38,970 nt of DNA. Source: Candidatus Jorgensenbacteria bacterium GWA1_54_12 (lineage in GTDB: Bacteria > Patescibacteriota > Minisyncoccia > UBA6257 > GWB1-50-10). Below are positions 1 through 7,433 of the stretch, in pieces (position 1 is the first letter of the stretch; each line of letters begins with the position of its first letter). Location: positions 63,241 to 102,210 of the forward strand of contig MFKH01000010.1 of assembly GCA_001779505.1 (NCBI GenBank), written 5' to 3'. The notes under the pieces were generated by a model. The model searched no databases and was not told the DNA's origin. It saw only the letters and a list, made by a program, of their open reading frames with translations. Made by a program: the position numbers and the translations under genes.

Positions 1-8
1 GGAGATGA

Positions 9-29
9 TTCAGAACCGTGGGTTCTGAA
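9..29. repeat. 9-bp perfect inverted repeat near window edge
   Basis: Bases 9-17 (TTCAGAACC) and 21-29 (GGTTCTGAA) form a perfect 9-bp stem with a GTG loop. No T-run follows on either strand, so it is not a canonical intrinsic terminator. It is followed by a short GAGCGAGC-type direct repeat (about 34-52). It may be the 3' end region of a gene lying outside the window. Bases 1-117 are open in frame 1, but the translation has no recognisable protein character. Confidence 0.5.
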
Positions 30-86
30 AACGGAGCGAGCAGAGCGAGCGAGTAGTGAAATGTCCCATCACCCACCCCGACAATG

Positions 87-95
87 TGTTATAAT
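87..95 (+). promoter_or_regulatory. Extended -10 promoter for the coiled-coil gene
   Basis: TGTTATAAT matches the extended -10 consensus (TG, one base, then a perfect TATAAT at 90-95). No good -35 is seen 16-18 bp upstream, which is usual for extended -10 promoters. The predicted start near 102 gives a leader of about 30 nt before the ATG at 132, unlike the leaderless arrangement of several other genes here. Confidence 0.55.
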
Positions 96-131
96 GAGTG
101 CGTTAAAGGGCGTTTAAAACTTTAGCAGAGA

Positions 132-905
132 ATGAATAAATCACGTGTAGTTGCGATTGTACTCCTTGTGTTTGTTGCGGGTTCGGTGAGTTTCACGGCA
201 CATGCACAAACGCCGCTTGAGTCCTTGCGGGACCGCGCGGTGAATCTTGGGAGGCAGATTATGGGAAACGATACGCCTGTGTCGTCTGTATCTCGTGAAA
301 AAGCGACGAGTACCTCCGGAGAAGAAATCGGCGTGTTGAGGGAACGGCTTCGGAACCGCGTTGCGAACCCCGGTGAGTTGCAGGCGACGCGCGAAGAAAG
401 GCGCGTGGAGTTTGAGGGGGCCGTCACCGAGCGCGAGGCGCAGCTAAAGGAGCGGGTCGCCCGGATTGCGGAACAGAAGAGGCAGATTGCCGAGCATGTT
501 TTCTCGCAGCTTGCCGAAATTAAAAAGCGCATGCTGGGGCAATTTCTAGAGGTGATTGACCGGCTTGATGCGGTTCTTGTGAGTGTGCTGTCGCGCACCG
601 ACAAGGCGGCAGAGGCGGGAATACTGGACGAAACCGCACAGACAGAGGTTTACGGTGCGATTCGCAGTGCAGAAGCGGCGATTGTCGCCGCCCGCGACGC
701 GGCGCATGCCGAGTTTGACGTCGTGCGCGAAGTGGGCGATGTGGCAGACGAAGAAACCTTGCGCAGCGCGATGACAACATTACGCAACGAAGTACGCGGC
801 GACTTGGAAGCGGTCCGCACGAAACTAAGGGAAGCACACGAGGCGGTGAGAAATGCGGCGACAATGCTCGCACAACGGCCGCGTGTTGATGAAGTGGAAG
901 AATAA
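132..905 (+). CDS. Secreted or anchored coiled-coil protein, unknown family
   Basis: The 257-aa product is not assigned to a family. The N-terminus (about residues 1-26) is a signal peptide or membrane anchor: a basic NKSR start, a hydrophobic core and an AHA-Q sequence that fits signal peptidase I. The rest is very rich in Glu, Arg and Ala with heptad-like spacing, especially about residues 58-130 and 195-250, so it should be mostly alpha-helical coiled coil. The ATG at 132 is chosen because it gives a complete signal peptide and lies 36 nt after a consensus -10 box. It stands upstream of two tiny one-TM proteins whose exposed parts are also acidic and probably helical, so an envelope role is plausible. 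Nothing in the sequence points to an enzyme. Confidence 0.8.
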   Translation: MNKSRVVAIVLLVFVAGSVSFTAHAQTPLESLRDRAVNLGRQIMGNDTPVSSVSREKATSTSGEEIGVLRERLRNRVANPGELQATREERRVEFEGAVTEREAQLKERVARIAEQKRQIAEHVFSQLAEIKKRMLGQFLEVIDRLDAVLVSVLSRTDKAAEAGILDETAQTEVYGAIRSAEAAIVAARDAAHAEFDVVREVGDVADEETLRSAMTTLRNEVRGDLEAVRTKLREAHEAVRNAATMLAQRPRVDEVEE

Positions 906-960
906 ATATAACCTGAAATTAAGAGGTCGAAACTAAACGTGCAATAAATACAAGAAGAAG

Positions 961-1170
961 ATGATGAAAAAATCAGCATGGATAATCATCGTACTGCTCG
1001 TCATTGCAGCGGCCGCGGCCGCGTTGCTCTTGAACCGCGAACCCGCCGCTACCGAAGAACCAGTGACAGAAGACACGACGGCGCAGGTTAACGATGCTCT
1101 TCAAGGAGTCGACATGGAAGGCGTTCAGGGCGAGCTTGAAGAAGTTGATGAGGCGATAGAAGGCCTGTAA
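961..1170 (+). CDS. Mini membrane protein A (69 aa), tandem paralogue
   Basis: This 69-aa protein has a short basic N-terminus, one strongly hydrophobic segment (about residues 6-24, rich in Ile, Val and Ala) and an acidic tail. The tail contains the motif V-N-D-A-L-Q-G-V and ends in V-D-E-A-I-E-G-L. The next gene, three bases after this stop codon, has the same layout and tail pattern (I-N-E-E-L-Q-G-I, ending V-D-E-E-L-Q-G-L), so the two are tandem duplicates. The gene begins with two ATG codons (961 and 964) after an A/G-rich stretch that could act as a weak ribosome-binding site. The family is not recognised. A single-pass membrane protein with a short helical exposed tail is the most that can be said. 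Confidence 0.75.
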   Translation: MMKKSAWIIIVLLVIAAAAAALLLNREPAATEEPVTEDTTAQVNDALQGVDMEGVQGELEEVDEAIEGL

Positions 1171-1173
1171 TCT

Positions 1174-1395
1174 ATGAGTCAGAAACATTGGTGGGTTATT
1201 GTCGCGATTCTCATTCTTGTCGTTGCCGGCGTGTGGATGGTAAAGCTGGGAAGCACGCTCCCGTCCGGTGAAGAGGAAGTGCCCGCCGCGGACGGCGATA
1301 CGACAAGCGAGATTAACGAGGAACTTCAGGGAATAAACATTAGCGACTTAGAAGGAGAGTTCCAGGCAGTTGATGAAGAATTGCAGGGCTTGTAA
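1174..1395 (+). CDS. Mini membrane protein B (73 aa), tandem paralogue
   Basis: This 73-aa protein is the second copy of the pair. It has a hydrophobic segment (about residues 6-24), a linker rich in Glu, Pro and Asp, and a tail with the motif I-N-E-E-L-Q-G-I, ending in V-D-E-E-L-Q-G-L. Linker length and most linker residues differ from copy A while the tail pattern is kept, which suggests the tail is the functional part. The gene starts three bases after the copy A stop, so the two are almost certainly co-transcribed. No enzyme motif and no lipobox cysteine is present. Function unknown. Confidence 0.75.
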   Translation: MSQKHWWVIVAILILVVAGVWMVKLGSTLPSGEEEVPAADGDTTSEINEELQGINISDLEGEFQAVDEELQGL

Positions 1396-1404
1396 TAAGT
1401 TAGC

Positions 1405-1439
1405 AACCGGTAACCGGTAATCGGCAACTGGTGATCAGT
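1405..1439. repeat. Degenerate tandem heptamer array
   Basis: Five adjacent 7-base units can be read: AACCGGT (1405-1411), AACCGGT (1412-1418), AATCGGC (1419-1425), AACTGGT (1426-1432) and GATCAGT (1433-1439). The first two are identical and the others drift. The array lies directly after the mini membrane protein B stop codon and before the large hairpin. It resembles the heptanucleotide short tandem repeats known from intergenic regions of some bacteria such as cyanobacteria. No function is evident. Confidence 0.6.
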
Positions 1440-1445
1440 GCGAGA

Positions 1446-1483
1446 GAAGGAGTTTCGCTTCCTTGAGGGGGCGGAACTCCTTC
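1446..1483. promoter_or_regulatory. 17-bp hairpin / inverted repeat overlapping the desulfurase promoter
   Basis: The arms 1446-1458 (GAAGGAGTTTCGC) and 1471-1483 (GCGGAACTCCTTC) pair over 13 bp with one T.G wobble. Four inner pairs (1459-1462 with 1467-1470, two of them wobble) leave a TTGA loop. The loop and inner right arm contain the -35 hexamer TTGAGG (1463-1468) of the next gene. No T-run follows, so it is a poor intrinsic terminator. As DNA it could be an operator for a dimeric regulator, and as RNA it could protect the 3' end of the upstream transcript. Both roles are inference. Confidence 0.6.
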
Positions 1484-1492
1484 CGGTATAAT
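1463..1492 (+). promoter_or_regulatory. Promoter of cysteine desulfurase, leaderless spacing
   Basis: TTGAGG (1463-1468), an 18-bp spacer and a perfect TATAAT (1487-1492) form a good sigma70-type promoter. The -10 box ends 7 nt before the ATG at 1500, so transcription should begin at or next to the start codon. The upstream in-frame ATG at 1491 lies inside the -10 box and would not be transcribed, which decides the start codon. Confidence 0.65.
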
Positions 1493-1499
1493 GGCCTGT

Positions 1500-2609
1500 A
1501 TGACAAATCGCATTTATCTTGATTACGCGGCAACGACGCCAGTCGTGCCGGAGGTATATAAGGCAATGCGCCCCTATTTCTCCGAGAAATATGGCAATCC
1601 CGGGTCGCTTCACTCATTTGGGCAAGAAGCTCTTGCCGCCGTTGACCGTGCGCGGGAAACAATCGCCGCTCTCATCGGTGCGCGTTTTGACGAGGTTATC
1701 TTTACTAGCTCTGCAACGGAGGCGAACGGCCTCGCGCTCCGCAGTGTCGCTAAGAAGCTAAAAGCCGAAAGCCACAAGGTCATTGTTTCCGCAATAGAGC
1801 ACAAATCAGTGCTGGAAGCGGCTCACGAATTGTTCCCTGAAGTAGTCGAACTTCCGGTGAGCCATGAAGGCATTGTAGATATTGAGGCGCTGAAAGGGGC
1901 ACTTCACGAGCGCACGGGTCTTGTTTCCATTATGTGCGTCAATAACGAAATCGGGGTTGTGGAGCCGATAGCCGAAATCGCGCGCATTATCAAGGAATTC
2001 AAGGCGGTATCGGATGGCCCGTTGTTCCATACAGATGCCTCTCATGCCTTCCAGCACCTGCCGTGCAATGTAGACGAATTGGGTGTGGATATGATGACCT
2101 TGTGCGCGCACAAAATATACGGCCCTAAAGGCGTGGGCGCTCTCTATGTGCGTGGAGGGGTTGACCGCGACCTGCGGAGAGGAACGGAAAACGTTCCAAA
2201 CATCGTTGGATTCGCCCGTGCGGCGGAGCTCGCCGCAGAGCGGCGGGAAAGTGAAGAGAAGCGCCTAAGAAAGCTTCTTGCGCGATTTGTGGAAGGCGTG
2301 AAGCGCACATACCCAAAGGCAGAGATAAACGGCCCCGCGGCGGAAGCGGCAAATCGGGCGCCGCATATTGTAAACATCGCATTTCCCGGAAAAAAAGGAG
2401 AAGAACTCCTCATAAAGTTGGATAATGCTGGCGTTGCGGTTTCAACCGGCGCCGCGTGCCGCTCACGCGCCGTTTTGCCGTCGTACGTTTTGGAAGCATT
2501 GGGGCACCCGCGGGAGCGGGCGAGAGCGAGTGTGCGCATAAGTTTCGGCATGACGACGACGGAAGCCGAAATTGACGAAGCGGTGCAAAGATTGGCGGAT
2601 GCGTTATGA
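1500..2609 (+). CDS. iscS: Cysteine desulfurase, NifS/IscS class
   Basis: This PLP enzyme removes sulfur from cysteine to give alanine and an enzyme persulfide, which feeds Fe-S cluster and thio-tRNA synthesis. The 369-aa length is normal. The N-terminus has the family motif Y-L-D-Y-A-A-T-T-P. The PLP lysine is K205 in C-A-H-K-I-Y-G-P-K-G, and the catalytic cysteine is C320 in S-T-G-A-A-C-R-S, on the longer class I type loop. The start at 1500 is chosen over 1491 because 1491 is inside the -10 box. No iscU, sufB or thiI is seen nearby, so the sulfur acceptor cannot be told from context. The gene ends 7 nt before the protease start. Regulation through the inverted repeat over its -35 region is possible. 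Confidence 0.93.
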   Translation: MTNRIYLDYAATTPVVPEVYKAMRPYFSEKYGNPGSLHSFGQEALAAVDRARETIAALIGARFDEVIFTSSATEANGLALRSVAKKLKAESHKVIVSAIEHKSVLEAAHELFPEVVELPVSHEGIVDIEALKGALHERTGLVSIMCVNNEIGVVEPIAEIARIIKEFKAVSDGPLFHTDASHAFQHLPCNVDELGVDMMTLCAHKIYGPKGVGALYVRGGVDRDLRRGTENVPNIVGFARAAELAAERRESEEKRLRKLLARFVEGVKRTYPKAEINGPAAEAANRAPHIVNIAFPGKKGEELLIKLDNAGVAVSTGAACRSRAVLPSYVLEALGHPRERARASVRISFGMTTTEAEIDEAVQRLADAL

Positions 2610-2610
2610 T
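2605..2610 (+). promoter_or_regulatory. Possible -10 box of the HtrA gene
   Basis: TATGAT ends 6 nt before the ATG at 2617 and overlaps the desulfurase stop codon. This is the same leaderless spacing as other genes here, but no convincing -35 lies 16-18 bp upstream. The gene may instead be read through from the desulfurase transcript. Confidence 0.3.
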
Positions 2611-2616
2611 AAGAGC

Positions 2617-3810
2617 ATGAATCAGCGCCTCATAAGAAACGTCATATTACTCACCGTTTTACTTGCCGCGATTGTCGGCACGGCCGCCGTATGGGAAAAA
2701 CACGCAGGACTGTTTGGAAAACTGCAAAACCTTTCGCTATACAAACCGACGCTTGATTATGAAGCGGCGGTCGTGAAAGCAGTGGAGCGGACATTGCCAT
2801 CGGTCGTTTCAATCGTCGTCACCAAAAACGTGCCGATCATTGAAGAGTGCGTCTCAGACCCTTTTGCCAATCTACCCGACGAATTCAGGCGGTTCTTCGG
2901 CGGTTTTGAGTTTGTAGAACCCTGCGAGCGGGGGACAGAAACGCGCGAAATCGGTGGCGGCAGCGGATTTATTGTATCTGCCGACGGCCTTATTGTGACG
3001 AACAAGCACGTCGTTCTTGATGAAGAGGCGGCATATACCGCCATCCTTTCCGACGGCACAAAGTACGATGCGAAAGTCATTGCGCGCGACCCAGTGCAAG
3101 ACATTGCGATTTTGAAGATTGAAGCCGAAGGACTCACGGCGGCGACATTGGGCGATTCCGACTCGCTGAAACTCGGGCAGACGGCAATCGCAATCGGAAA
3201 CGCCTTGGGCGAGTTCACAAACACAGTGTCGGTTGGCGCGATATCGGGGCTTGCGCGCACGATTACCGCCGGCGGCGACGGGGGATTTGTCGAGGAAATA
3301 CAGGGAGTGATTCAAACCGACGCCGCAATCAACGCGGGGAATTCAGGCGGGCCGCTTTTGAACCTGCACGGCGAAGTTGTCGGCGTGAACACCGCTATGG
3401 CGGAAGGTGCGCAGAGCATCGGATTCGCCATCCCCGTGAATCGCGTGAAGCGCGACATTGACTCGGTTGCCGCAACCGGTGCCATACAAACGCCGTTTCT
3501 GGGCGTTCGCTACCGCATCGTGACCGAAGCGTTTGCGGAAGAAAATAATCTGCCGGTTGGCTACGGTGCCTTGATTGAAAAATCGGAAGACGGCCCGGCT
3601 GTCGTGCCGGACTCTGCTGCGGCGCGGGCAGGGTTGAAAGAAGGGGATATTATCCTTGAAGCGGGCGGGAAACGCATTACCGAGAGGGCATCACTGGGAA
3701 CCATTATTCTGGAACATCGTGTCGGGGAAACGCTCACACTCCTTGTTATGCGCGGCGGAGAAAAACTGACGCTCACGGCTCTGCTTGCAGAACGGCCCAT
3801 TTCGGAGTAA
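2617..3810 (+). CDS. htrA: Membrane-anchored HtrA/DegP-type serine protease
   Basis: This is a trypsin-like protease and chaperone of extracytoplasmic quality control. The 397-aa protein has an N-terminal membrane anchor (about residues 7-27), a chymotrypsin-fold domain with the full catalytic triad H131 (N-K-H-V-V), D162 (V-Q-D-I-A-I-L) and S243 (G-N-S-G-G-P), and one C-terminal PDZ domain (about residues 290-397). Length and one PDZ copy fit the DegS/HtrA layout rather than the two-PDZ DegP. The ATG at 2617 gives a compact N-terminus. An in-frame TTG at 2572 would add 15 polar residues and lies inside the desulfurase gene, so it is disfavoured. Placement before a disaggregase gene suggests a protein-quality block. 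Confidence 0.92.
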   Translation: MNQRLIRNVILLTVLLAAIVGTAAVWEKHAGLFGKLQNLSLYKPTLDYEAAVVKAVERTLPSVVSIVVTKNVPIIEECVSDPFANLPDEFRRFFGGFEFVEPCERGTETREIGGGSGFIVSADGLIVTNKHVVLDEEAAYTAILSDGTKYDAKVIARDPVQDIAILKIEAEGLTAATLGDSDSLKLGQTAIAIGNALGEFTNTVSVGAISGLARTITAGGDGGFVEEIQGVIQTDAAINAGNSGGPLLNLHGEVVGVNTAMAEGAQSIGFAIPVNRVKRDIDSVAATGAIQTPFLGVRYRIVTEAFAEENNLPVGYGALIEKSEDGPAVVPDSAAARAGLKEGDIILEAGGKRITERASLGTIILEHRVGETLTLLVMRGGEKLTLTALLAERPISE

Positions 3811-3844
3811 TGTAGCACTCAATAGGTTCGGTTGCTACTACACC

Positions 3845-6487
3845 ATGCCCAATTTTCACCGGTTTACCATCAAAGCACAGGAGGCGCTGGAACGCGCCCA
3901 AGGACTTGTTGCCGAGTACAACCACGGGGAACTCGGCGCACTGCATCTTTTGGCCGCCTTGATTGCCGACGAAGAAACACTCGTTCGGCCGATGCTCGTG
4001 AAATCCGGCGTGAATGTTGACGAGTTTGAGAAGCATTTGGAAGAAGAATTACAGCGCCTGCCGCGCGTTTACCCTTCGGGGGAGTTGACTCAACTGTATC
4101 TCTCGCAGGAAGTGATGCGCATTTTAAACAAGGCGGCGGAGGTTGCCATGCGCGAACGCGACGAGTTCGTTTCATGCGAGCACATCTTAATCTGTCTCAT
4201 TGAACAGCCCTCGCGGGCGCAGGACGTTTTGAAAAGCCGCGGCATAAACCGCGACGAACTCATGCGGGCGCTGAAACACTTGCGCGGCAGTGCGCGGGTA
4301 ACCGACGAATCGCCGGAGAGTAAGTTTCAGGTTTTGGAAAAATACACGGTCAACATTACCGAGAGCGCGCGGCAAGGGAAGCTTGACCCGGTTATCGGCA
4401 GAGAAAACGAACTGCGGCGCCTCATGCAGATATTGTCGCGCCGCACAAAGAATAATCCTGTCCTCATCGGCGAACCCGGCGTCGGGAAAACGGCTATCGT
4501 TGACGGCTTGGCGCAAAAAATCGTGAACGGCGAAGTGCCGGAGTCGCTGAAGGGGAAAGAGGTGGTTGCGCTCGATATCGGCGCGGTCATTGCTGGCACA
4601 AAGTTCCGCGGCGAGTTTGAAGATCGCATGAAAGCGCTCTTGAGGGAAATCCGCGGCGCGGCGGGGCGCATCATCCTCTTTGTAGACGAGATGCACATGA
4701 TGGTGGGAGCTGGCGCAACCGAAGGAGCGGTGGATGCATCCAACTTGCTAAAGCCGGCGCTTGCCCGCGGCGAGTTGCACTGCGTCGGCGCGACGACCAT
4801 CAAGGAATATCAGCGGTACATAGAGAAAGACGCGGCGCTGGAGCGGCGTTTCCAGCCCATTCACGTTGAGGAACCCTCGCTTGAAGACAGTGTCACTATT
4901 TTGCGAGGGCTTCGGGAGCGGTATGAAACGCATCATGGCTTGAAAATAGCCGATGAGGCGCTTGTCGCCGCCGTCAATTTATCGGCGCGCTATATTGCCG
5001 ACCGGTTTCTCCCGGATAAGGCAGTTGACCTTGTTGACGAAGCCGCGGCGTCGCGGCGCCTTGAATCAGACAGCCTGCCCGGTCAGCTGGAAGACGTGCG
5101 GCGGGAAATAACCCGCCTGGAGATTGAAAAGCAGGCCTTGTCCACTGGAGGACAAAAGAACGGGAATACCGAGCGGCTTAAGGAGATTGATAAGTTGCTT
5201 ACGGAATTAAAGCGGAAGAACGATGATATTTCCGGCGAGTGGCACAATGAAAAGCACGCGATTGAAGAACTCCATGCGGCGAGGAAAAAGGTTGAGGAGC
5301 TTCGCTCGCGCGCCGAGATCGCGGAACGGGAGGGAAATTTCGGACGCGTTGCCGAGATTCGCTACAGCGAATTCCCTGAAGCGGAGCGCGGATTGAAACA
5401 GTTGGAGCGGAAATATGCGAAGCGGGCGAAAGAGAAGGGAACATTCATCAAGGAAATGGTGAATGAGGAAGATATCGCCGCTGTCGTCTCGCGCTGGACC
5501 GGCATTCCGGTATCAAAAATGCTTGAAACCGAGATGGGGAAGCTGGCGCGCCTTGAAGACGTTTTGGAGCACCGTGTTGTCGGCCAGCGCGAAGCAATCA
5601 GTGCGGTCGCGCGCGCGCTTCGCCGCTCGCGCGTCGGTCTTGCCGACGAAGCGCGTCCCGTTGGAAGTTTTATGTTTCTGGGACCCACGGGCGTTGGGAA
5701 AACCGAGCTCGCGCGGGCGCTTGCGGCATATATGTTCAACGACGAAAAGGCAATGGTGCGTCTGGACATGTCCGAATACATGGAGAAGCACACGACGGCG
5801 CGCCTTATCGGCTCCCCTCCGGGGTATGTCGGATACGACGAGGGTGGGCAGCTGACCGAAGCAGTGCGTCACCGCCCGTACAGCTTGATTCTCTTTGATG
5901 AGGTGGAAAAGGCGCACCCCGAAGTTTTTAACGTGCTTTTGCAGATACTGGACGACGGACGGCTGACCGACGGGAAGGGGAGAACGGTGAACTTCAGGAA
6001 TTGCGTTATTATCATGACCTCAAACGTAGGAAGCGAATTCTTCAGGAATGCGGCGACCCTGGGATTTAATGCCGGCGAGAATGAGGAAAGTGACAGCGAG
6101 AGCGCCGAAAGCGAGTATAAAGACGAGGTGATGGAGGCGCTGAAAGACACATTCAGGCCGGAATTCCTGAACCGGTTGGATGAAATCATCATCTTTAACG
6201 CCTTGCGGCCTGCTGCCATACGCAAAATTGTTGATATCCAGCTTGCGGAAGTGCGCGAGCGCCTGAAGGCAAAAGGCATCGGGCTCAAGATTAAGCCGGA
6301 AGTGAAGCAGTATCTTGCCGAGCACGGCTTTGACCCCGATTACGGCGCGCGCCCGCTGAAGCGCCTGGTGCAAAAACTCATCATTGATTCCCTAGCCGAC
6401 CAAATGGTCAAAGGTTACATTACCGATGGTCAAAACGTTAGCGTCTCATTTAATAACCGCTCAAAACGCGTGGAGCTCGCCGTATAA
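3845..6487 (+). CDS. clpB: ClpB-type AAA+ disaggregase with ClpC-like LGF loop
   Basis: The 880-aa protein has a Clp N-domain (about 1-145), a first AAA+ module with Walker A G-E-P-G-V-G-K-T at 209-216, a long coiled-coil middle domain (about 405-530), and a second AAA+ module with Walker A G-P-T-G-V-G-K-T at 613-620. It ends with the D-Y-G-A-R-P-L-K-R segment typical of ClpB. The full-length middle domain makes it a ClpB, which rescues aggregated proteins with DnaK. However, after T-S-N-V-G-S there is an extra stretch containing L-G-F (739-741). In ClpC this position holds the loop that docks ClpP, and standard ClpB lacks it. It could therefore feed a protease. The ATG at 3845 starts right before the conserved N-domain; a TTG at 3785 inside the protease gene is rejected. 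Confidence 0.9.
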   Translation: MPNFHRFTIKAQEALERAQGLVAEYNHGELGALHLLAALIADEETLVRPMLVKSGVNVDEFEKHLEEELQRLPRVYPSGELTQLYLSQEVMRILNKAAEVAMRERDEFVSCEHILICLIEQPSRAQDVLKSRGINRDELMRALKHLRGSARVTDESPESKFQVLEKYTVNITESARQGKLDPVIGRENELRRLMQILSRRTKNNPVLIGEPGVGKTAIVDGLAQKIVNGEVPESLKGKEVVALDIGAVIAGTKFRGEFEDRMKALLREIRGAAGRIILFVDEMHMMVGAGATEGAVDASNLLKPALARGELHCVGATTIKEYQRYIEKDAALERRFQPIHVEEPSLEDSVTILRGLRERYETHHGLKIADEALVAAVNLSARYIADRFLPDKAVDLVDEAAASRRLESDSLPGQLEDVRREITRLEIEKQALSTGGQKNGNTERLKEIDKLLTELKRKNDDISGEWHNEKHAIEELHAARKKVEELRSRAEIAEREGNFGRVAEIRYSEFPEAERGLKQLERKYAKRAKEKGTFIKEMVNEEDIAAVVSRWTGIPVSKMLETEMGKLARLEDVLEHRVVGQREAISAVARALRRSRVGLADEARPVGSFMFLGPTGVGKTELARALAAYMFNDEKAMVRLDMSEYMEKHTTARLIGSPPGYVGYDEGGQLTEAVRHRPYSLILFDEVEKAHPEVFNVLLQILDDGRLTDGKGRTVNFRNCVIIMTSNVGSEFFRNAATLGFNAGENEESDSESAESEYKDEVMEALKDTFRPEFLNRLDEIIIFNALRPAAIRKIVDIQLAEVRERLKAKGIGLKIKPEVKQYLAEHGFDPDYGARPLKRLVQKLIIDSLADQMVKGYITDGQNVSVSFNNRSKRVELAV

Positions 6488-7070
6488 GGCGGCGCTTATC
6501 GCGGGAGCGTTCTGGCTCTTTGCATCGCATCCCGGGTGGGTGTGGCTTGCAGTACTTCTCGCCGTTGGTTTTGCGGTGTACCGCTCGCTCGGTCCGGAAA
6601 GAACGCAGATGCGGTTCGCATATTGGGGAGCCCTTATCGCCGCGTCGGTTATCGTTTTAAGGGGAGAAAGCTCCTTCGCGGCGCTTGCCGCCTTGGGGGC
6701 GGCTCTCGCGCTCGTGACGTGGACAAGGGTAAGTTACCCCGTTGCCGCCGTTCTGATTGCGGCAGGTTTTTCGGGCGCAGGACTCTTTGCCGGAGCGGCG
6801 CTCATATCAGTAGAAGCATACCGGAGGGAACCCGTCTTAGAGCGCATGGCCCTCGCTCTTATGGCGGGGCTCATCGCGCTTCAAGTGGGGTGGTTTGCCC
6901 GCGCGCTTCCGTTCTTTCCGGCGGCGGGGGCAGTGCTCGTCGCCACCACCCTTGCCGTGATGCGGGATTTCCTCTCTCGGGGCAAAAAATCACCCTCAAT
7001 CGCCGTTTTGCGCGCCGTTACGGTATTTCTCCTCGCTCTGGTTGCACTTTTTATGTCTGCCGCATGGTAA
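6426..7070 (+). CDS. Multi-pass membrane protein, unknown family
   Basis: The 214-aa product is dominated by hydrophobic segments (about six or seven TM helices between residues 20 and 212) rich in Ala, Leu and Val, with short Arg-containing loops. The first ATG, at 6426, overlaps the disaggregase gene by 62 nt in another frame. No later start keeps the first helix, so this overlap is accepted with some doubt. There are no conserved polar motifs that suggest transport or catalysis. It is the last gene before a long non-coding stretch and is probably read from the clpB transcript by coupling. Function unknown. Confidence 0.7.
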   Translation: MVKTLASHLITAQNAWSSPYKAALIAGAFWLFASHPGWVWLAVLLAVGFAVYRSLGPERTQMRFAYWGALIAASVIVLRGESSFAALAALGAALALVTWTRVSYPVAAVLIAAGFSGAGLFAGAALISVEAYRREPVLERMALALMAGLIALQVGWFARALPFFPAAGAVLVATTLAVMRDFLSRGKKSPSIAVLRAVTVFLLALVALFMSAAW

Positions 7071-7112
7071 ATCCGTGAGCCGACGGGTGTAACAGAGCGT
7101 TAACGCCATCGT

Positions 7113-7298
7113 TCTATCCTGTAGACACCTGTCGGAAGAGGTGATAGAGTGAAATACGAGCCCCAGAGGTTGAAGGGGCACGCTTAGGGTGAGGCTAAGC
7201 AGGGTTTTGAGAAAGGTAAACAGTAAGTGGGAATTGTTTACCCGTCTTTTCTTGTCCCACGCATGCCCACCTTACCCCAAGCGGATTGGCGGGCTTTT
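7113..7298 (+). ncRNA. Candidate structured RNA or 5' regulatory RNA
   Basis: The 393-bp gap 7071-7463 has no convincing gene but a dense series of inverted repeats. They are: TCTATC/GATAGA (7113-7118/7143-7148) enclosing CACCT/AGGTG (7126-7130/7139-7143, sharing base 7143); GCCCC/GGGGC (7160-7164/7175-7179); GCTTAG/CTAAGC (7182-7187/7195-7200); GGTAAACA/TGTTTACC (7215-7222/7235-7242). The last loop holds GTGGGA (7227-7232), complementary to TCCCAC (7255-7260), which would make an H-type pseudoknot. The series ends in a GC hairpin followed by TTTT (7265-7298). It does not match tRNA, tmRNA, RNase P, SRP or any riboswitch consensus that I could recall. It could be a free small RNA or a leader of the surface-protein gene. 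Confidence 0.35.
7265..7298 (+). terminator. Terminator-like hairpin before the surface-protein gene
   Basis: GCCCACC (7265-7271) pairs with GGCGGGC (7288-7294) with one mismatch and is followed by TTTT. An alternative inner pairing is CCAA/TTGG (7277-7280/7286-7289). The stem is modest and the loop large, so strength is uncertain. It would end a transcript about 165 nt before the surface-protein ATG. Confidence 0.4.
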
Positions 7299-7433
7299 GA
7301 GTTACAGAACCCTTTTTCTCCGGACAATATCGTTTGAGGCCTCACCCCCAAACACGTCCAAGGGAGAAGGAGGAGCCGGCAAATAATCCTAAGAAAGGTC
7401 GTATCGCACGATAAAATTAGTTTCATGGTCGAA

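Noticed and set aside
7081..7150. tRNA-like T-arm sequence GTTCTATCC
   Set aside because: The flanking bases do not pair, and there is no acceptor or anticodon stem.
7189..7386. A 65-codon open frame in the long non-coding gap
   Set aside because: Composition is basic and low in hydrophobic order, there is no ribosome-binding site, and it runs through the hairpin series. A structured RNA fits better.
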